Part shown: positions 17,774-25,499 of the stretch, piece by piece
Numbering within the stretch: the first letter of the stretch is position 1
Layout of the letters: each line of letters opens with the position of its first letter
Source of the DNA: Pseudomonas sp. S35
Lineage (GTDB): Bacteria > Pseudomonadota > Gammaproteobacteria > Pseudomonadales > Pseudomonadaceae
Assembly (NCBI RefSeq): GCF_009866765.1
Contig: NZ_CP019431.1
Location: 4,278,001-4,342,000 of the forward strand
Reading direction: 5' to 3'
DNA: 64,000 bases
Program-made: the position numbers and the translations under genes
The notes under the pieces: generated by a model
What the model was told of the DNA's origin: nothing
What the model saw: only the letters and a program-made list of their open reading frames with translations
Databases searched by the model: none

Positions 17774-18097
17774 ATGGACTCATGGAAGACCCTGGTAGCC
17801 GCCCTCATAGTGTCGATCAACGCTCATGCCTCTGAGGAGTCCGATGACTCCTATAATAACTCGATGCTATCTGTACTAATGGCTCCAACCTACACCGTTG
17901 CGGGAACGACTGGGCTGACCATGCTCGCGTCGAACAATTTCAAACCCGCGAAGGCTGACGCCCTTGCGTTCATTGGCTCAAACGGCGAGATTCGCGGCGC
18001 CCAATTTGAACAAGCCATTCGCTTTTATCGCACCACATACACGCCGCCGCTGATGAATGACCAGCAACTGGCCCAGGCCATAGCTGCATCGTACTGA
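17774..18097 (+). CDS. DUF2388-type small exported protein, copy 2
   Basis: A 107-residue paralogue of the gene at 17367. It has a signal peptide (residues 1-19, ending AHA-S) and the DUF2388 core DALAFIGSNGEIRGAQFEQA plus NDQQLAQAIAASY. The middle region differs clearly from copy 1 (an acidic ESDDSYNN stretch after the signal peptide), so the copies have begun to diverge. Start 17774 is chosen because it aligns with the start and upstream sequence of copy 1. A Rho-independent terminator follows at 18167. Confidence 0.75.
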   Translation: MDSWKTLVAALIVSINAHASEESDDSYNNSMLSVLMAPTYTVAGTTGLTMLASNNFKPAKADALAFIGSNGEIRGAQFEQAIRFYRTTYTPPLMNDQQLAQAIAASY

Positions 18098-18166
18098 CTT
18101 GAGACTATTCACGATCTTTTCACAGTCGAGCGCCTATGGTTGCCCCAGCTCCTAGTGAAACCCTTT

Positions 18167-18198
18167 AAGCCCGCCCTCCCCATCGCGGGCTTTTCTTT
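18167..18198 (+). terminator. Rho-independent terminator after the DUF2388 pair
   Basis: GC-rich stem AAGCCCGC / GCGGGCTT followed by TTTTCTTT. It lies 70 bases after the second DUF2388 gene and closes that unit. Confidence 0.85.
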
Positions 18199-18253
18199 GC
18201 CTGCGGTTTGTGCGCAATTGCTGCGTTCCGCCATCTGAGCAATGCTGGAGTCA

Positions 18254-18424
18254 ATAGCAACAACTTACGTAGACGCCCACTGCAATCGACGCCTAACGTG
18301 GTTGGACCTGGAATCACGATCCCCCGCAAAACTCCCTACAGGCTTTCGCCAAGAAAGTCCCTGCCCCGGCGTCCTGCCGACGAACACCAAAACCACAACC
18401 CCAGACACAACAGACGTTCGCTTG
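18254..18424 (+). repeat. Hairpin-rich leader element, copy 1
   Basis: Long segment closely related to 38561-38709. Shared blocks include 'ttacgtag.cgcccactgc', 'aatcgacgcctaacg', 'ctccctacaggctttcg', 'gaaagtcc' and 'ggcgtcctgccgac', ending in 'ttcgcttg'. It can fold into three hairpins: an outer TAGACG/CGCCTA type stem (one mismatch in this copy), a middle GGA/TCC stem and CTTTC-GCCAA-GAAAG. Loop and middle-stem bases differ between copies while pairing is largely kept. It lies about 75 bases before the start of the epimerase-like gene. The nature is unknown: a leader RNA, a small RNA or a mobile repeat are all possible. Confidence 0.65.
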
Positions 18425-18499
18425 TAGAATCCGCCGCAAACTGACCGGGCCAGCGCTACGGGTGTTTGAAATTGAATGGATACTTCAAGGAATTTCGCA

Positions 18500-19816
18500 A
18501 TGATTGCAATACGTTCTCTACTAGCCGCCTTCGTCGTCGCCACCCTGACTGGGTGCCCAGCTGACGACAAAGCCACGGTCGGAGCGCCGATGCCGCTTAA
18601 CCCTGAACGAGCGGACGTATTCGCTTACTACAAGCTTGGATGGCTTCCAGATGGCTACCCTGGACGAATTACGGAAAAGGGGGTTGTCGAGCACCCTATC
18701 TACGGGCCGTATGTCATCAACGACTACATCCAGTCCTATCGCACCACCAAGGACCCGAGGTACATCGAGGCTGCAAAGAAGGTGGCAGATGCAGGAATTG
18801 CCAGGATGGCCAACTTTAAAGGCGCCCTCGTCTTCTACTACGACCCAGAAGGCGGTCTCTCTTCCCTTCCGGGCAAGTTCTATAGCGCGCTCACCCAGGC
18901 GCGCTGGCTTGACTCCCTGTCCAGCCTGCATGCAGTAAGTGGAGATCAGAAGTATGTCGATGTAAATAAGCGGATCGCCAAAAGCTTTTCAATTCCGACA
19001 GCCGAAGGTGGTGTGCTTGAGAAGGTGCCACATGGTCTGACCATTGAAGAGTATCCGCATGAAGTTCCGTTGCTGACACTGAATGGCTGGCTGACCGCGC
19101 TCAACATCCTGATCGCCTATGCAAACTCCGAAGACGACCAAGTAGCCAAAAAACTGGCCGCAGAGAACGTGAAAGCACTCGCCGCCATGCTTCCACTGTT
19201 TGATGTCCCTGAACTTTATAACAGCCGCTATCAACTGACCAACATCGTCAAGATTCGTCTATCCGGCGAGAAAGTCACCAATGCAATAATCGAAATACCA
19301 GGCAATGGCGAGCATGGCTTGGGTGATGTGGAAAAGACCGGAAAGATGTGGACGAACTATCTAACCGATCGTGGAAACTCGCAGCTGATGAATGCGGTAC
19401 TTAGCTACTCTTCAGCTCCAGCACCCAACAAGATCAAGCTGGAGACCGTCAAGGATGGTGTGGTGAAGGTGGAAATATCCGAATCCATTTACAACCCTAC
19501 ATCAACCTCTTTGCCAGCCAAGAGCTGGGTTGAAGTGGGCACCATTCAAACAAAAGGAAACAAAGGCTCCATAGATATTCCATGGAACAAGGCGTACTTG
19601 GTTGCTTACCCAACTGCCTTCACGAAAAAAAATGGCGAGAAGAAACAGAACGTTTATCACCTTATTCACGTAAAACAATTGCAGCTGTTGTACAAAAACA
19701 CGGGCAACGAAATATTCAATGAGTACGCCACGAAGTGGGAAGGCTACTTCGATCACTGGAAGGATGTGCCTGAGTATCAAGACCCTGCAATATCACTTGA
19801 GCGGTACAACAAGTAA
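18500..19816 (+). CDS. Lipoprotein with D-glucuronyl C5-epimerase-like domain
   Basis: A 438-residue predicted lipoprotein. The lipobox is LTGC (cysteine near residue 19) after a hydrophobic stretch. The body resembles the C-terminal catalytic domain of D-glucuronyl C5-epimerases: FYYDPEGGLSSLPGKFYSAL, then GGVLEKVPHGLTIEEYPHEVPLLTLNGW and LNILIAYANS. That family converts glucuronate to iduronate in polysaccharides. Start 18500 is preferred to 18476 because AAGGAA lies eight bases upstream and the signal peptide follows directly. Base composition is more AT-rich than the genes to its left. It follows leader repeat copy 1 and lies just outside the tRNA-derived repeat at 20143, which suggests phage or island cargo. 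The substrate is not known. Confidence 0.7.
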   Translation: MIAIRSLLAAFVVATLTGCPADDKATVGAPMPLNPERADVFAYYKLGWLPDGYPGRITEKGVVEHPIYGPYVINDYIQSYRTTKDPRYIEAAKKVADAGIARMANFKGALVFYYDPEGGLSSLPGKFYSALTQARWLDSLSSLHAVSGDQKYVDVNKRIAKSFSIPTAEGGVLEKVPHGLTIEEYPHEVPLLTLNGWLTALNILIAYANSEDDQVAKKLAAENVKALAAMLPLFDVPELYNSRYQLTNIVKIRLSGEKVTNAIIEIPGNGEHGLGDVEKTGKMWTNYLTDRGNSQLMNAVLSYSSAPAPNKIKLETVKDGVVKVEISESIYNPTSTSLPAKSWVEVGTIQTKGNKGSIDIPWNKAYLVAYPTAFTKKNGEKKQNVYHLIHVKQLQLLYKNTGNEIFNEYATKWEGYFDHWKDVPEYQDPAISLERYNK

Positions 19817-19819
19817 TAA

Positions 19820-19842
19820 AGGGCGGGCTCCGCGCCCGCCCA
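19820..19842 (+). terminator. GC-rich hairpin after the epimerase-like gene
   Basis: Stem GGGCGGG / CCCGCCC starting four bases after the stop codon. The U-tract is weak, so it may be an imperfect terminator. Confidence 0.55.
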
Positions 19843-20090
19843 TCCCGTTAAATCTTCTCGACCCTGGCCCGAAGCGTGCCTAATGGCGCTTAAAAAAGGC
19901 TTTCCAAATGCAAAGTTTCCTCGGCCGTCGAAACCAGAATCTGAGTGACACCATTGCGGTGCCAACAATTCCGCGAAATACCGCGTTCCTAAGGCAGACA
20001 CCCTGCGCCAAACATCCTGCAAGGCGGTGCCAAATCCGACGCCTCCTTACAAAATCACCGGGTAGTTTTGCGCGGGTTTTGCGCAGGCAC

Positions 20091-20117
20091 AAAAAAGCCG
20101 ATCTATCTGATCGGCTT
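20091..20117 (-). terminator. Terminator downstream of the tRNA-Pro 3' fragment (copy 1)
   Basis: On the minus strand, a perfect nine-base stem (AAGCCGATC / GATCGGCTT) is followed by six U residues. It lies directly downstream of the tRNA 3' end at 20144. It probably was the native terminator of tRNA-Pro before the insertions split it from the gene. The stretch 19843-20090 shows nothing else supportable. Confidence 0.8.
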
Positions 20118-20142
20118 AAGAGTCTGATTTTACTCAGGAATA

Positions 20143-20188
20143 ATGGTCGGGACGGAGTGATTCGAACACTCGACCCCTAGCACCCCAT
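20143..20188 (-). other. Attachment site copy 1: 3' part of tRNA-Pro(GGG)
   Basis: 46 bases identical to 38488-38533. Read on the minus strand it runs from the anticodon loop (ATGGGGT, anticodon GGG) through the 3' half of the anticodon stem (GCTAG) and variable loop GGGTC. It continues with the T arm (GAGTG TTCGAAT CACTC) and acceptor strand CGTCCCG-A-CCA. Upstream sequence does not complete a tRNA, so this is an att duplicate left by a tyrosine-recombinase element, not a gene. An integrase remnant starts 160 bases to the right. Confidence 0.85.
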
Positions 20189-20348
20189 CTCCTTTTTCAT
20201 ACTTCTTGAAAGATTCCAAAATTTTACTCTGGAATTTTATAAGCTAGTATTTACTTGAGCTCCAGCGGTGTTCTGCTCTACGAGAGTCCAGTAACGTCCA
20301 TTAAGAGCCGACGTTTTTGTGGGGGTAAAAGTAGGGGGAGCCCATTTC

Positions 20349-20615
20349 ATGGCCAAAATCACCGTCAAAGAACTCGAGTCGCTGACTCCCAACGATGCCG
20401 GCCGAATCCGCCGGGAGGATGGCAATCTCGCCGGTCGAATTTCCCTGAGTAAGGACGGCGTGTCGGTCAGCTTTTTCTATCGGTATCGCTGGGGCGAGCA
20501 GAACAAAGAGTACGCCTGCGGGTCTTGGCCGCGCAAATTCCTCACGAGAAAAACCAAGAGAATTGAACTCTCAAGCTCTGCTGCAGCAATGATGCTATCT
20601 GATATGTTGTTATAG
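20349..20615 (+). pseudogene. Truncated P4-type tyrosine integrase (N-terminal fragment)
   Basis: From ATG 20349 the frame encodes about 63 residues of the Arm-DNA-binding (DUF4102-like) N-terminus of a phage/island integrase: MAKITVKELESLTPNDAG, then SFFYRYRWGEQNKEYACGSW. After PRK (about 20537) the typical sequence stops and the frame continues with 25 unrelated residues to a stop at 20615. The catalytic domain with the RHRY residues is missing. A G-rich motif (TTTTGTGGGGGTAAAAG, about 20309) upstream of the start resembles one at about 38417 near the other att copy and may be an arm-type site. Position beside the att repeat supports the assignment. Confidence 0.75.
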
Positions 20616-20695
20616 CGCTCATATAGTGAGTAATGATCCTCAGATAAATAAAAATTACCGACTATGCCTTCATTCCCTAAAAGCCTCAATGACAA

Positions 20696-20716
20696 AAGCT
20701 ACCATTAAAGTAGCTT
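20696..20716 (-). terminator. Terminator of the small minus-strand ORF
   Basis: On the minus strand, stem AAGCTAC / GTAGCTT followed by TTGTC, 14 bases after the stop codon of the small ORF at 20731-20859. A modest but well-placed hairpin. Confidence 0.55.
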
Positions 20717-20730
20717 CTGCCAGTGACAAC

Positions 20731-20859
20731 CTATTTTTTTGAGGTCTTGCTAGGTTTCAAGTCGGGATTATTTCCCTGCGTGTCTTTATTGTCACGACGA
20801 CGCTTATCAACTTCGCCGGTTGATTTAGCAATTGGCTTTGGGCCTGGTTTAAGTGCCAT
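20731..20859 (-). CDS. Small highly basic protein of unknown function (42 aa)
   Basis: ATG at 20859 preceded by AGGGAGAG (ribosome-binding site), ending at TAG 20731. The peptide begins MALKPGPKPIAKSTGEVDKR and ends in PSKTSKK; roughly a third of its residues are Lys or Arg and it lacks hydrophobic segments. It has its own terminator. It would be disordered and could bind nucleic acid, but no family is recognised. It lies between the integrase remnant and Shango on the opposite strand. An unusually good ribosome-binding site and terminator for such a short frame are the main support. Confidence 0.5.
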   Translation of the reverse strand: MALKPGPKPIAKSTGEVDKRRRDNKDTQGNNPDLKPSKTSKK

Positions 20860-20995
20860 AAGATCTCTCCCTGATGTTAATATTAATTTGTTGTTGCAGA
20901 ATCATCTTATTGATACTGACCAATACTTTCAATAGACATGAGATGCTTGATTTAGCTATGTGAAAAATTGAATTAGCTTTGGCAGTATCTACTGA

Positions 20996-21240
20996 TTATC
21001 TACCAGCAGGCCAAGTTGTTGATTTACATCCATTTGTGCGACGTTGCAGGTAGTACAGCACGTCCAGAGTCATTAGTGCATTGCTTGGTGCGCGGTGGGA
21101 GCCGACCTCCAGCACCCCGCATTCGATAGCGGTCTCGATAAGCTTGATCCAGCTCCATTGCCAGCCCTTTCACCCATTCACCGCTCCATATACAGCAGCA
21201 TTGCGCAGGCGGTTGTCAGCTCCGGGGGTTGTTAGTCCGT
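20996..21240 (-). pseudogene. Decayed minus-strand coding remnant
   Basis: Read on the minus strand, a frame encodes IKLIETAIECGVLEVGSHR and continues to ALMTLDVLYYLQRRTNG before stop TAA at 20996. Immediately upstream, EWVKGLAME appears in another frame. One extra C between the two explains the break, giving a plausible original EWVKGLAMEWIKLIETAIE. Upstream frames are further disrupted. No family is recognised. The plain reading is a dead gene left from earlier island content. Confidence 0.35.
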
Positions 21241-21783
21241 AGCGATGGCGGGCAGGCGCCGATCAAAGGAGGCGCTATAAGCAACGACAGTTCGCCCCGA
21301 GACGATAGCCACGTATTGCTCGGCTACGTGCGATGGCCACCATGTCGTCGGTGATACCTTGAATTCATGTGAAATCGTTCACGATCTGGAGAAGACCAGA
21401 CCGAGGCCTCCGGCAAAGGGATCAGCAGATCCTACCTGATGTTCACGGAAAGTTAGAGTACTTGAGAGGGTAATAGTGGTGTTAGGGAAAATGGAGTCAG
21501 GTATGTACTCGTCCACTGCGAAATTTCGCTGTCAAGCCGCTAGCAACCCGAGATTGAATGACTGCTTCTGGCTGATAGCTGCCCACAATTAATCGCAGCT
21601 ATCAGCAACGGAGGGGGATGATCTGCGCGCGTCATGCTGAGAAAGCTACTTCTGATGATTGTAGCTATTCGTGCGCGAGCAAAATTTTCCGATCAATAGC
21701 GTTCCTCAGCCCATGGTTCTCGTAGGGCAATTATCGGATACTGCCATTGCGCCAGCACCCATCTTTCAAGGTTGAAACGACTC
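21241..21783. other. Non-coding stretch upstream of Shango
   Basis: About 540 bases with no supportable gene. Short frames lack ribosome-binding sites. It must contain the Shango promoter; a definite -35/-10 pair was not identified. Confidence 0.4.
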
Positions 21784-24207
21784 ATGGCAAGGAAGAAGGC
21801 AAAAAATTCTACAAGTAACGGCATCCTGATCATTTTCGCTCTGGCCTTCGGCGCAGTCGCATCGATCCCGAAAAATGCTTGGATCGCCATTGGTGTTATT
21901 GCTTGCATTGCCGCGGTTTTTTGGCTGCTGGTTCGTCGCTCAAGGCGACAGGCCGAGAAATTTTCAGTGGCCGTTTCGGAGACGGAACGTCTGCGAGAGC
22001 ATCAACGGTCAGGCCTCACTTTCTCTATGCGTGAGGTTTCAGGGAGCCATATGGGCACAGAGGAAACCTCTGATTTTTACACTGTCCAACTCGGCTCAGC
22101 ATCTTCAAAGTCCTTCAAAATTCCAAATGCGAGCACGCAAAAACCTGATGTTCTCTGGGTGCCAGCAGGTGAATCTGTCACCGTTTCCGGTTTTTCAATT
22201 CCCGGTGGCATGTTCTATATGGGCAGCGTGCTAGGTGGCCGGCACGATGCCGAAGAACCCTCACTGATAAACCCCAAGCTCCGTATCGCAAAGACACACG
22301 TCGATCTAGAAGAACGGCTGATGTCCTATTGGCCCAGTTTTCACTCCATCACGTCAGAGGCTCGCCGTGGATACCTTCAATGGCTGGAGGGTGGTCGTCG
22401 TTACCCACTGGCAGACACCGGCTACGTCTTTTTGTATTTCTATGGTCTAGAGCGTCGAGTACTCGTTGACGCAGTGAGTGACCCGGGCGTCAAGGCTGAG
22501 CTTCCTTTGATCGTCGAAGAAGTCCAGCGACTATTGAGTATCTATGGGGAAAATAGGTCGTTCAGGGGATATGCGGAAGGTTTTCTGGATTACCTGAGCA
22601 ACACCAAGATCGATCCAGACCTTTACCTTGGCCCACCTCCCAACGTTGTCGCTTATAGCTACGAGATGCCACTGCCACTGCGCGTAGGTCTGGGGCAATT
22701 CGCCTCCAACAAGCGCCCCCTTGATGCCGATTGGGCATTAGCCTGGGCGCTAGCTGACCCCAACATCAGCAAACGCACGCCCGTGACCCGCTGTAAGGAT
22801 GTCTTTTCGAGACTGTTCAAGCTTAAGTACACAAGCGCCCATCCTAAGGGTCTTAGCCTGGCGCAGAACAAGACCAAGCTTAAAACCAGCTATCGGCCGG
22901 CCTCCGCGGTCTTAATGGCGCCCACGCTTAGCTTGGGTGACCTTCCTGATGTCCTGGCCACGTCAGGCACACGAAAAAGCCTGCAGTTGCTGGTTGAGCT
23001 ATGCACTACCGAGCTTGAACCCTACAGCCGATATTTGGGCCGCAACCCTGATAGCGCAGAAGCTCTCGAAGGTCTTCTGCAGCTTCCCGTCGCTCTCTGG
23101 CCGACGGCAGCCCGTACAGAATTGGACGAGCTTCAACTCAGAATTGGCGACGACCTGATTGTCATGAGCTTTGGCGAACTCGCAGGCCGGTTCAAGAGCG
23201 CCGGCGCCCTGTCCCGCGACAAAGTACTTGCACTTGCCCGCGCACTGGAATCGCTTCACATCGGTATTGAACCCGACGTACTGGCTGGCAGTAAGACACC
23301 GAAGGCAGAGGATCAAATCGCGCTGTTCGTGACTCAACCAGAAGACGGGTCACTGCGAGCTTCTGCAGCTTACAATGCTGCTTCGGTGACGCTCGACCTT
23401 GCTAGTGCTGTGGCTTCTGCCGATGGTGATACCTCCACTGAGGAGGTTACGCTGCTTGCTCAACACATCGACTCCTGGAATCACCTGAGTGTCGCCCATC
23501 GCAAACGCCTTAAAGCACACCTGCGAATCCAGATTCAGCAACCACCAACGCTGGCCAGCCTGAAGAAAAAACTCGACCCACTAACGGTCGAAGCCAAACG
23601 CACGATTGCCAGCTTCCTGGCCCATCTGGCGCAAGCTGATGGCATCGTCAGCCCATTGGAAGTGAAACTTCTTGAGCGCGTTTACAAGGCCCTGCAGCTA
23701 GACAGTCAGTTGCTGTACAGCGATCTCCACGGTGCTGCATCTGGAGCAAGTATTGCCTCCGTAAAACCAAAAGCCGGCATTCCTCGTTCCGAGCCTGGTA
23801 CCCCGATCACCGCCACTGCGAATCAAGGGTTCGTGCTTGATCACGAGCGCATTGCAGAACTGCAACGAGAAACCGCAGAGGTCTCCGCCCTCCTTGCCAA
23901 AGTCTTCACTGATGACCAGGTTGACGAATCGGAACAGTTGGTCGATGTGGCAGAATCAGTACAAGAATCGAGTGCAGACATTGATGGTCTCGATTTAGAA
24001 CACTCTGCATTCCTTCGGTTGCTGATCTCACGCACTGAGTGGAGCCGCTCCGAACTTGAAGCTGCCGCCAGCGACATGGAACTGATGCTCGATGGTGCCC
24101 TGGAACAAATTAACGACATGGCTTTTGAACGTTTCGACATGCCCGTCACTGAGGGTGATGACCCTGTCGAGATCAATACAGACATTCTGGAAGAGTTATC
24201 CCTATGA
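21784..24207 (+). CDS. Shango SngA: TerB-domain membrane protein
   Basis: An 807-residue protein, first of three coupled genes matching the Shango anti-phage system (TerB protein, ATPase, helicase). Two hydrophobic helices near the N-terminus (about residues 11-25 and 31-50) anchor it in the membrane. A TerB_N-like region follows. Two TerB-like acidic motifs appear, ASADGDTSTEE near residue 546 and AQADGIVSPLEVKLLERVY near residue 616. A C-terminal TerB_C-like acidic region completes it. TerB domains are metal-binding, membrane-associated scaffolds in stress and defence systems. The ATG at 21784 is preferred to a TTG at 21772. The stop overlaps the next start by ATGA. Its exact role in Shango is not established. 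Confidence 0.8.
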   Translation: MARKKAKNSTSNGILIIFALAFGAVASIPKNAWIAIGVIACIAAVFWLLVRRSRRQAEKFSVAVSETERLREHQRSGLTFSMREVSGSHMGTEETSDFYTVQLGSASSKSFKIPNASTQKPDVLWVPAGESVTVSGFSIPGGMFYMGSVLGGRHDAEEPSLINPKLRIAKTHVDLEERLMSYWPSFHSITSEARRGYLQWLEGGRRYPLADTGYVFLYFYGLERRVLVDAVSDPGVKAELPLIVEEVQRLLSIYGENRSFRGYAEGFLDYLSNTKIDPDLYLGPPPNVVAYSYEMPLPLRVGLGQFASNKRPLDADWALAWALADPNISKRTPVTRCKDVFSRLFKLKYTSAHPKGLSLAQNKTKLKTSYRPASAVLMAPTLSLGDLPDVLATSGTRKSLQLLVELCTTELEPYSRYLGRNPDSAEALEGLLQLPVALWPTAARTELDELQLRIGDDLIVMSFGELAGRFKSAGALSRDKVLALARALESLHIGIEPDVLAGSKTPKAEDQIALFVTQPEDGSLRASAAYNAASVTLDLASAVASADGDTSTEEVTLLAQHIDSWNHLSVAHRKRLKAHLRIQIQQPPTLASLKKKLDPLTVEAKRTIASFLAHLAQADGIVSPLEVKLLERVYKALQLDSQLLYSDLHGAASGASIASVKPKAGIPRSEPGTPITATANQGFVLDHERIAELQRETAEVSALLAKVFTDDQVDESEQLVDVAESVQESSADIDGLDLEHSAFLRLLISRTEWSRSELEAAASDMELMLDGALEQINDMAFERFDMPVTEGDDPVEINTDILEELSL

Positions 24208-25499
24208 GCACTATCAGAGCCAAGGATCGCGATGCGGTCATCCAGTCGCTACGCGCAGGCGTCGTTCCTCGCGTGGGCCAACACCTGATTCAGGTTGGCC
24301 GGGTAGGTGAACTAGATGCACTGATCAAGGACGTCAATCGCCTGGTTGAAAGTGGATCGGCATTTCGAGTCGTCATTGGCGAGTACGGTGCGGGCAAGAC
24401 GTTCTTTCTGAACCTGGTACGAGCCATTGCCATGGAGCGCAAGCTTGTCACCATGCATGCCGACTTGAACCCAGATCGCAGATTACATGCCACGGGTGGA
24501 CAAGCACGTTCGCTTTACTCCGAGTTGGCTAAAAACATGTCGACGCGTACGAAGCCCGACGGTGGGGCTATGCAAGGCATTGTTGAGAAATTCATCTCCC
24601 AGGCCAAAACCGAAGCCAAGGCGGCGGGTACGGACAGCGAGACTGTTATTCGTGCTCACTTGGCCGAGCTGACCGAGATGGTCAACGGGTATGACTTTGC
24701 GGAGGTGATTGCCGCCTATTGCCGAGGTTTCGAAGAAGGCAACGAGCAGCTCAAGGCCGACGCCATCCGTTGGTTGCGTGGAGAGTTCACCACTAAGACT
24801 GATGCCCGAGCAGCCTTGGGCGTACGAACCATCATTGATGATGCCTCCGTCTACGATCAGCTCAAGCTCCTGTCGAGATTCGTCAGACTTGCAGGTTTTG
24901 GCGGTCTGATGATCTGCCTCGACGAACTGGTCAACCTCTACAAACTGGCCAATACCCAAGCTCGTAATGCCAATTACGAACAGATCCTCCGTATCCTCAA
25001 CGACTCTCTGCAGGGATCGTCCGAAGGGCTTGGTTTCGTTTTAGGTGGCACGCCTGAGTTTTTGATGGACACTCGTCGGGGGCTATTCAGCTACCCTGCC
25101 CTGCAATCTCGATTGGCCGAGAACTCGTTTGCGAAATCAGGATTGGTGGATCTGTCGGGGCCGGTCATTCGCCTGACCAGCCTGACCCCGGAAGACTTCT
25201 ACGTACTGCTTCAGAAACTTCGTCACGTATACGCTGGCGGAGATGCTGAAAAGTACTTACTGCCTGACGAGGCGCTCCCACTGTTTATGGCGCATTGTAA
25301 TCAGCGCTTGGGGGAATCCTACTTCCGTACGCCGCGCACCACGATCACAGCGTTCATCAACCTGCTAGCCATCTTGGAGCAAAACCCGGGCGCCGATTGG
25401 CGGACGCTGCTTGGAGCTGTCGAGGTCGCCAGGGACTCAGGCGGCGAAGACGATACCAAAGTCGATGCGGACGATGAACTTGCCACCTTCACACTCTGA
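24204..25499 (+). CDS. Shango SngB: ATP-binding protein (DUF2791 / BrxD-like)
   Basis: A 431-residue P-loop ATPase. Walker A is GEYGAGKTFFLNL (about residues 58-70) and the Walker B region GGLMICLDELVNLYKL (about 232-247). The fold and motifs match the DUF2791 family, which also includes BREX BrxD, but here it lies between a TerB protein and a helicase, the Shango arrangement. It overlaps sngA by four bases and the helicase by about 26 bases, so the three proteins are likely made in fixed ratio. No other BREX genes are present. Confidence 0.82.
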   Translation: MSTIRAKDRDAVIQSLRAGVVPRVGQHLIQVGRVGELDALIKDVNRLVESGSAFRVVIGEYGAGKTFFLNLVRAIAMERKLVTMHADLNPDRRLHATGGQARSLYSELAKNMSTRTKPDGGAMQGIVEKFISQAKTEAKAAGTDSETVIRAHLAELTEMVNGYDFAEVIAAYCRGFEEGNEQLKADAIRWLRGEFTTKTDARAALGVRTIIDDASVYDQLKLLSRFVRLAGFGGLMICLDELVNLYKLANTQARNANYEQILRILNDSLQGSSEGLGFVLGGTPEFLMDTRRGLFSYPALQSRLAENSFAKSGLVDLSGPVIRLTSLTPEDFYVLLQKLRHVYAGGDAEKYLLPDEALPLFMAHCNQRLGESYFRTPRTTITAFINLLAILEQNPGADWRTLLGAVEVARDSGGEDDTKVDADDELATFTL

